Below, piece by piece: positions 9,268 to 13,000 of a stretch of 13,000 nucleotides of DNA; position 1 is the first letter of the stretch; every line of letters starts with the position of its first letter. The stretch is from Glandiceps talaboti (taxonomy: Eukaryota > Hemichordata > Enteropneusta > Spengelidae), in assembly GCF_964340395.1 (NCBI RefSeq), contig NC_135556.1:5189501-5202500 (forward strand), written 5' to 3'. A program made the position numbers and the translations under genes. The notes beneath the pieces were generated by a model, which ran no database searches, was not told where the DNA came from, and saw nothing but the letters and a program-made list of their open reading frames with translations.

Positions 9268-9780
9268 CAGAGGATCAACGAGTTCACATTATGCAAATTT
9301 AAAGCAACCAGAGAAGATCAGAGTTATATACACTAACCCCATAGGATAGGATATGCAAAGATATGTGCATATAGACAATTAGGATACAACCATGATATGT
9401 TATATTGAACATTTGTGGTGCATCTATATTATCAGCGATAGGTGCAGCTGTTCACTGTGTCTGTGGATCTATCAGTGAATGTGTTTGACATAGAGATCTG
9501 ATCACAATGACTTGAAAGGTATTCAGATGTACCCTTGTGGCTAACTCAGAAGTATGAAATATGGACTGAGGAATATTATTAATGGCAATTATATGAAAAT
9601 GAAAAAGATTTTATCAGTCATGTTATAAGATTACTGTATTGATTGAGTAGAGCTTTGTGTACAACAACTAAAAAGCTGTTTGAGTAGAGAACATATTGTG
9701 TAGAGAGGAGAAAATAAAATAGTATTTTGTGAGTGGTATCATAAGAATTGTATCAATGTAAATAGTTTTCTATTTTTCAG
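9268..9780. other. non-coding stretch, nothing recognised
   Basis: One ATGCAAAT octamer at 9291-9298. Otherwise featureless AT-rich sequence ending in the acceptor-like CTATTTTTCAG at 9770-9780. Confidence 0.5.
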
Positions 9781-10040
9781 CAATCGAAAGAATATATCTA
9801 CAGATTTTTCTTTGTGGATATGGGTCGGATGGAATGACACGCTCCCTTTCTATATGATGTTTAGATATTAATCTGTGAAATCTATCGTCATTCAGGCAAG
9901 GAAAAAAACAAGGGACTTTAAAAGGAGCTTTGTCATTTTGAGTAGAGGACGAAAAACGATAATTTGTATCGTTGCATGCAAAGTAGTATGGTTGCACTGC
10001 AGTACAATACCGAAAACATTATACTGTAATGGAAATAAAT
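9781..10040 (+). other. CpG-richer patch with acceptor-like left edge and poly(A) signal (possible non-coding or alternative exon)
   Basis: CTATTTTTCAG lies just left of 9781, as good an acceptor as the one used by the UBL3 exon. The patch has about eight CpGs in 260 bp, clearly denser than its neighbours, and AATAAA sits at 10034-10039. It contains a perfect 7-bp stem, AACGATA (9955-9961) with TATCGTT (9967-9973). All three frames from the acceptor hit stops within 19-30 codons (QSKEYIYRFFFVDMGRME in phase 0), and no family is recognised. It may be an alternative 3'-terminal exon, a lncRNA exon, a young insertion or chance. Confidence 0.3.
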
Positions 10041-10099
10041 GTATTGATCATTCCATGGACATGACACAACATTGCACTGATGCCCAGTAGTGTTTTTTT

Positions 10100-10478
10100 T
10101 AGCACAACTGAACTTAGGTGAATGGGGTTGAAACTTGGTGGGGATGTTTCTGCAGGTGTTATTCTGCAGTTATTGTTTAAAACATGACACAATTGGCCAT
10201 AGCAACCATGACCATGCCCTTAGCAACAGTGAAATGATGATGCATATTTACAAAGATAACAACAGGGATGGGTAGATATTAAGTGAATGCAGATTCAAAA
10301 TATATGCAAATATGCCTAGCAACAGGACCACACCCATGGCAACAGCTAAATGATGGTTTACATTGCAAAAAATACAAAAAGTGGGAAGGGCAGGAAAGTT
10401 TATAGATTCCAAAAATATATGCAAATATACCTAGCAACAAGATCACACCCACAGCAATAGCTAAATACAGTTGTGCTA
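10100..10478. mobile_element. 379-bp element with 11-bp perfect TIRs and ~116-bp internal tandem units
   Basis: TAGCACAACTG (10100-10110) and CAGTTGTGCTA (10468-10478) are exact reverse complements. Inside, CTAGCAAC-type words followed by ACCA-ACCCA-GGCAACAG-like and GCTAAATGATG-like blocks start at 10200, 10317 and 10432 (spacing 117 and 115 bp), so about 2.4 diverged units fill the element. The second and third units each carry ATATGCAAATAT just before the marker. A T8 run precedes the left end and a T7 run follows about 16 bp beyond the right end. It is non-autonomous, with no ORF. The right end is 143 bp before the UBL3 exon. Confidence 0.65.
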
Positions 10479-10589
10479 CAATGCCATTGGTGCTGTTTTT
10501 TTATGAAATTTGTTGTCATAGTGATTTCTTGAGACTATCCAATTTTCTGCTTTGAGTGCTAGTATTAGAGAATTCTTAGAGCAAAAGAG

Positions 10590-10621
10590 TAACTGAATAT
10601 TTGATATGTTATCTATTTCAG
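10590..10621 (+). promoter_or_regulatory. splice branch site and 3' acceptor of the UBL3 exon
   Basis: TAAC at 10590-10593 fits a branch-point core about 30 nt upstream of the exon. It is followed by a T-rich stretch ending in ATCTATTTCAG at 10621. No other AG intervenes between the TAAC and the acceptor. Confidence 0.75.
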
Positions 10622-10730
10622 ATTAACCTGCGTTTGATCTTGGTGTCGGGAAAGACAAAAGACTTCTTATTTTCAACCAATGATTCTGCAGGCGATATAG
10701 CACAACATGTATATGAAAACTGGCCACCAG
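10622..10730 (+). CDS. UBL3: UBL3 internal coding exon (N-terminal half of the ubiquitin-like fold)
   Basis: The exon has 36 full codons plus one base. It reads INLRLILVSGKTKDFLF (strand 1, turn, strand 2), then S-T, then NDSAGDIAQHVYENWPP (first helix and the conserved Trp-Pro). This closely matches animal UBL3/MUB, a small (about 117 aa in human) ubiquitin-fold protein that is lipid-modified at a C-terminal CaaX-type Cys motif and acts at membranes, where in mammals it has been linked to sorting proteins into extracellular vesicles. The 5' edge is TTTCAG/ATT (phase 0). The 3' edge is CCAG/GTATGT (phase 1), and the leftover G would start the Asp codon that precedes the second conserved Trp (D-W) in the family. 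Reading on through the donor hits a TGA soon after, so intron retention would truncate the protein. The initiator Met, the rest of the fold and the CaaX box lie outside this exon. The intact splice sites argue against a processed pseudogene. Confidence 0.93.
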
Positions 10731-12549
10731 GTATGTACATTTCCTCCAGTTCACAAATATGAAGTGACAGGCAGTCATTAGAAACCAGACTATTATTAAC
10801 AGAAAATTCAACAACCATGAACATATATGTATGCATGAATTTAGTTACATGTACATGGTATTCTAGTGGTACACTATTTTGTATTTTTCTATACAGACAC
10901 TTTGTACACACAAAACATGAATGGAATGTAGCATGAGCCTTGGAAATAAAGTTGTTTAATAAAAGTCCAACCTATTCTCAAGTAAACCAATTTAAAAGAT
11001 CTGTGGTCACTGTCCAAACTCAAAATTTAGTCATTTAAGAATCTAGTATGGTCTCTGAGTACTGTGTTAACACTATGGGGGGAAAACAAGACAGTGAACC
11101 CCAATTTCTGTTATTATTTCCAAAGAACCAGGAATAAACTTTGATATGGCAAAGTTTCGAGATATTTTGAAAAACTTTGATTTTCAGGGAGATTTATCCC
11201 TAAGGCATATTCTACCATAATTATGTCTTTATACATATAGTCCAGTTGTGAGTACATCAAACTAAAAACTCCAGTGTGGAGAAAGGAATACATTGCTTGA
11301 AATCAAATTTTTGAAGATGAAAGCAGTCACTATGTTAATTAGTGTGCTTTCTTATGACATCACAATTTTTGTGTAGTTGGTCAAAATAATAAAAACTAAG
11401 TTTTCTTGTGAGTTGCCACATAGTATGAGAGATACAGGGGAACATTTGATTTGCTACATGTCAGAGGTGTAACACTAACAGAGCTCTCAAATTTTCAATC
11501 CTGGGTTATCATGTTAGTGTATCAATGAAGCAATAATTATTACATAGGATCTTTCTGTTGTTGTGAACCAACTGTTTCTACTGTATATCTCTGCCAGACT
11601 GTATTTTGAACCTAGATTTTAATTCTATTCCAAAAAGGGCCTTTAATAGAGAGACATACTGAAATTAGTGATAAAATTCACTCCTATGACTAGGTCATGA
11701 TGTTTCTACGATTGCTTGAGTCATACACACAATTTCTATGTTTTGCCCTGACGTACTTGCTATATGTGAGATGATACTGTTGAAGGTAAATGAAACTACT
11801 CAGATACACTTTAGCGGCACCTTTCTGTTGACAACCTATGATATCAGATAGTGCAGCCCCTGGCTTTCTGAAATTACTGTGTATGATATTCACAATCTAC
11901 CACATTTTGACCTGTCTTTGATCTGCATACTGGTTTCCTTGAACGATGTCTATACTCTCTGTTGATGATAGAAATAATGTTTGTATGAAAACCAAAGATA
12001 AATAGATGACTAGTTGAGACCATAATTGTTGTCACACAGAGTATCTGAACTGAATTGCTGATCAAATTACAAGTGTAGAAGGCAGCTTATCATCTATCTA
12101 TTCATCTCAAGGTTGATAATTTTGAGAGATATTTATCAGAATGTCTGTAAGATGTGTCTTGTGAGGCAGCTATTATTTTTCTTTAACTGTGTACTACATT
12201 TGGACACTATCGCACAATGTCACACAAATGAAATTCATTGGTTTAGGCCAAACCCCCTACTCCTTAATGAACGTTCGTAAGTGCAACATCAACACATTTG
12301 CATATGATGTCGGCCATGATGAAAATTGTAGTGGTCACATCATTATGATCAATGCATTGTTTAAAACATAGTAAACACATTAAAATATTAGCTGAAACCC
12401 AGCATTGTAAATGACATTAGCAGTAAATTTTAATCAACTTATCAACATCTCAATAATAAATACAAAACCTGTTATCTTTGAAGGTGTCAAAGTTTTCTAA
12501 ATTTGGTTTGCAAAAATCAAGTTCAACAATCATATTTATACCAGACGTA

Positions 12550-12563
12550 CCCCCCCCCCCCCC
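12550..12563. repeat. C14 homopolymer
   Basis: Fourteen consecutive C residues. A small 7-bp inverted repeat (AAGTTTA at 12580-12586, TAAACTT at 12592-12598) lies just downstream. Another C7 run is at 12921-12927. Confidence 0.95.
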
Positions 12564-12643
12564 ATTAGCTAAACGAATAAAGTTTATTTATTAAACTTAT
12601 GTGATATTGTGCAATCGCCCCATATGTTCTACTTGTGTAAGAT

Positions 12644-12690
12644 GATACAACATTCACCAGAACATGGCTGAAAAGCCAGTATATTGTATC
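12644..12690 (+). repeat. 47-nt two-tier hairpin
   Basis: The outer stem is GATACAA (12644-12650) with TTGTATC (12684-12690). The inner stem is TGGCT (12665-12669) with AGCCA (12674-12678), closed by a GAAA tetraloop. An asymmetric internal loop separates them. No known RNA family is recognised. Confidence 0.45.
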
Positions 12691-12950
12691 AAATAGCCAA
12701 GTCTCAGGGCTAACTTTAGTAAGGCACCAGACTTTCTCACATAGTCACACTAAGCCATATGTACGTGCCAAGGAACACAAATTCAAAAAGGCTCGTGATA
12801 GTCGCGCCAGGTGTGTGGATACAACAGTTAAAAAGATATATTTTCGATTATTATGTATTCCAAAAATCTTAAATAAAACCAGGCTATTTTGATGAGAAAA
12901 AATAATGAAACTTAAGAAAACCCCCCCAAACCCGGCATGTACAATGTATG

Positions 12951-12975
12951 TTCAGTTCAGTTCAGTTCAGTTCAG
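12951..12975. repeat. (TTCAG)5 microsatellite
   Basis: Five exact TTCAG units near the window end, each a pentamer ending in a CAG that resembles an intron end. Confidence 0.97.
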
Positions 12976-13000
12976 GTTGTAAGATGATAAGCTGGTACGG

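Larger units (their letters stand above)
1..10621 (+). other. UBL3: presumed UBL3 intron 1 (may include 5' flank)
   Basis: This is inferred from the splice acceptor at its right edge and from the missing first coding exon. In animal UBL3 a very short first exon carries the initiator Met and only a few codons, ending just before the IleAsnLeuArg strand that opens the exon at 10622. I could not recognise that short exon anywhere in the window, so most or all of this stretch should be intron, but a promoter and first exon hidden inside cannot be excluded. The content is stop-rich in all frames and dominated by repeats. The intron end has a plausible branch site (TAAC at 10590-10593) about 30 nt before the acceptor, followed by a T-rich run ending in TTTCAG. 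Confidence 0.6.
10731..13000 (+). other. UBL3: presumed UBL3 intron 2 (partial)
   Basis: The stretch starts with the donor GTATGT and runs to the window end. I looked for an AG acceptor followed by an Asp-completing AT or AC and TGG (the family's D-W), and for downstream strand motifs such as R-L-I-Y-Q-G-R. I saw none, so the next exon should lie beyond position 13000. From 10731 to 12549 I see only ordinary AT-rich sequence with no coding signal. The last 450 bp carry a C14 tract, a structured hairpin, a C7 tract and (TTCAG)5, listed separately. Confidence 0.7.

Noticed and set aside
9770-9997. 75-codon minus-strand open frame over the CpG-rich patch
   Set aside because: No family recognised; the + strand splice-like signals explain the region no worse, and neither is proven.
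1-10621. Short UBL3 first coding exon
   Set aside because: Only a few codons are expected, so many ATG...GT combinations could fit; none was distinctive enough to call.
12189-12371. 60-codon + strand open frame in the downstream intron
   Set aside because: It does not match any later UBL3 segment and lacks an acceptor in the right phase.
10731-13000. Next UBL3 exon
   Set aside because: Looked for an AG acceptor followed by the rest of an Asp codon and TGG, and for the later strand motifs; none seen.
1-13000. Reverse transcriptase, transposase, integrase or viral protein remnants
   Set aside because: None of the translated frames shows their catalytic motifs; all mobile elements seen are short and non-autonomous.

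Overview
The window looks like intronic DNA from an animal nuclear genome, most likely a marine invertebrate. It is AT-rich (roughly one third GC by eye) and has no long open reading frame and no bacterial gene packing. It is full of microsatellites, minisatellites, short inverted-repeat (MITE-like) elements and diverged dispersed repeats. Frequent ACATGTACAT-type words and the repeat style suggest a mollusc or other lophotrochozoan, but the species cannot be named from the sequence.

The one gene piece I can support is a 109-nt exon at 10622-10730 on the + strand. It encodes the start of the ubiquitin fold of UBL3 (membrane-anchored ubiquitin-fold protein, MUB). It has a pyrimidine-rich AG acceptor, a GTATGT donor, phase 0 at entry and phase 1 at exit. 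Everything upstream is then probably UBL3 intron 1 (possibly with the gene's 5' flank), and everything downstream is the start of intron 2. I did not find the short first coding exon or the following exon here.

Layout: 1-2038 is plain AT-rich sequence with a TG microsatellite and two tRNA B-box-like words. 2039-2606 holds two adjacent inverted-repeat elements, a 156-bp hairpin and a 373-bp TIR-bounded element. 3269-3598 is a 7-unit, ~45-bp minisatellite. 4431-4690 and 5731-5974 are two copies of one dispersed repeat, with an almost exact 35-bp triplication between them. 6609-7109 holds a second, more diverged repeat pair, the first copy ending in a C21/(CCA)n/(CA)n tract. 8291-8600 is another minisatellite (~40 bp). 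9096-9267 contains inverted repeats. 9781-10040 is a CpG-richer patch with an acceptor-like left edge and a poly(A) signal. 10100-10478 is an element with 11-bp terminal inverted repeats and ~116-bp internal units, lying 143 bp before the UBL3 exon. 10731-13000 is featureless intron apart from poly-C tracts, a small hairpin and (TTCAG)5.

No RNA gene, CRISPR array, viral gene or autonomous transposon protein is visible. The novelty candidates are the repeat families and the CpG-rich patch, not a protein system.
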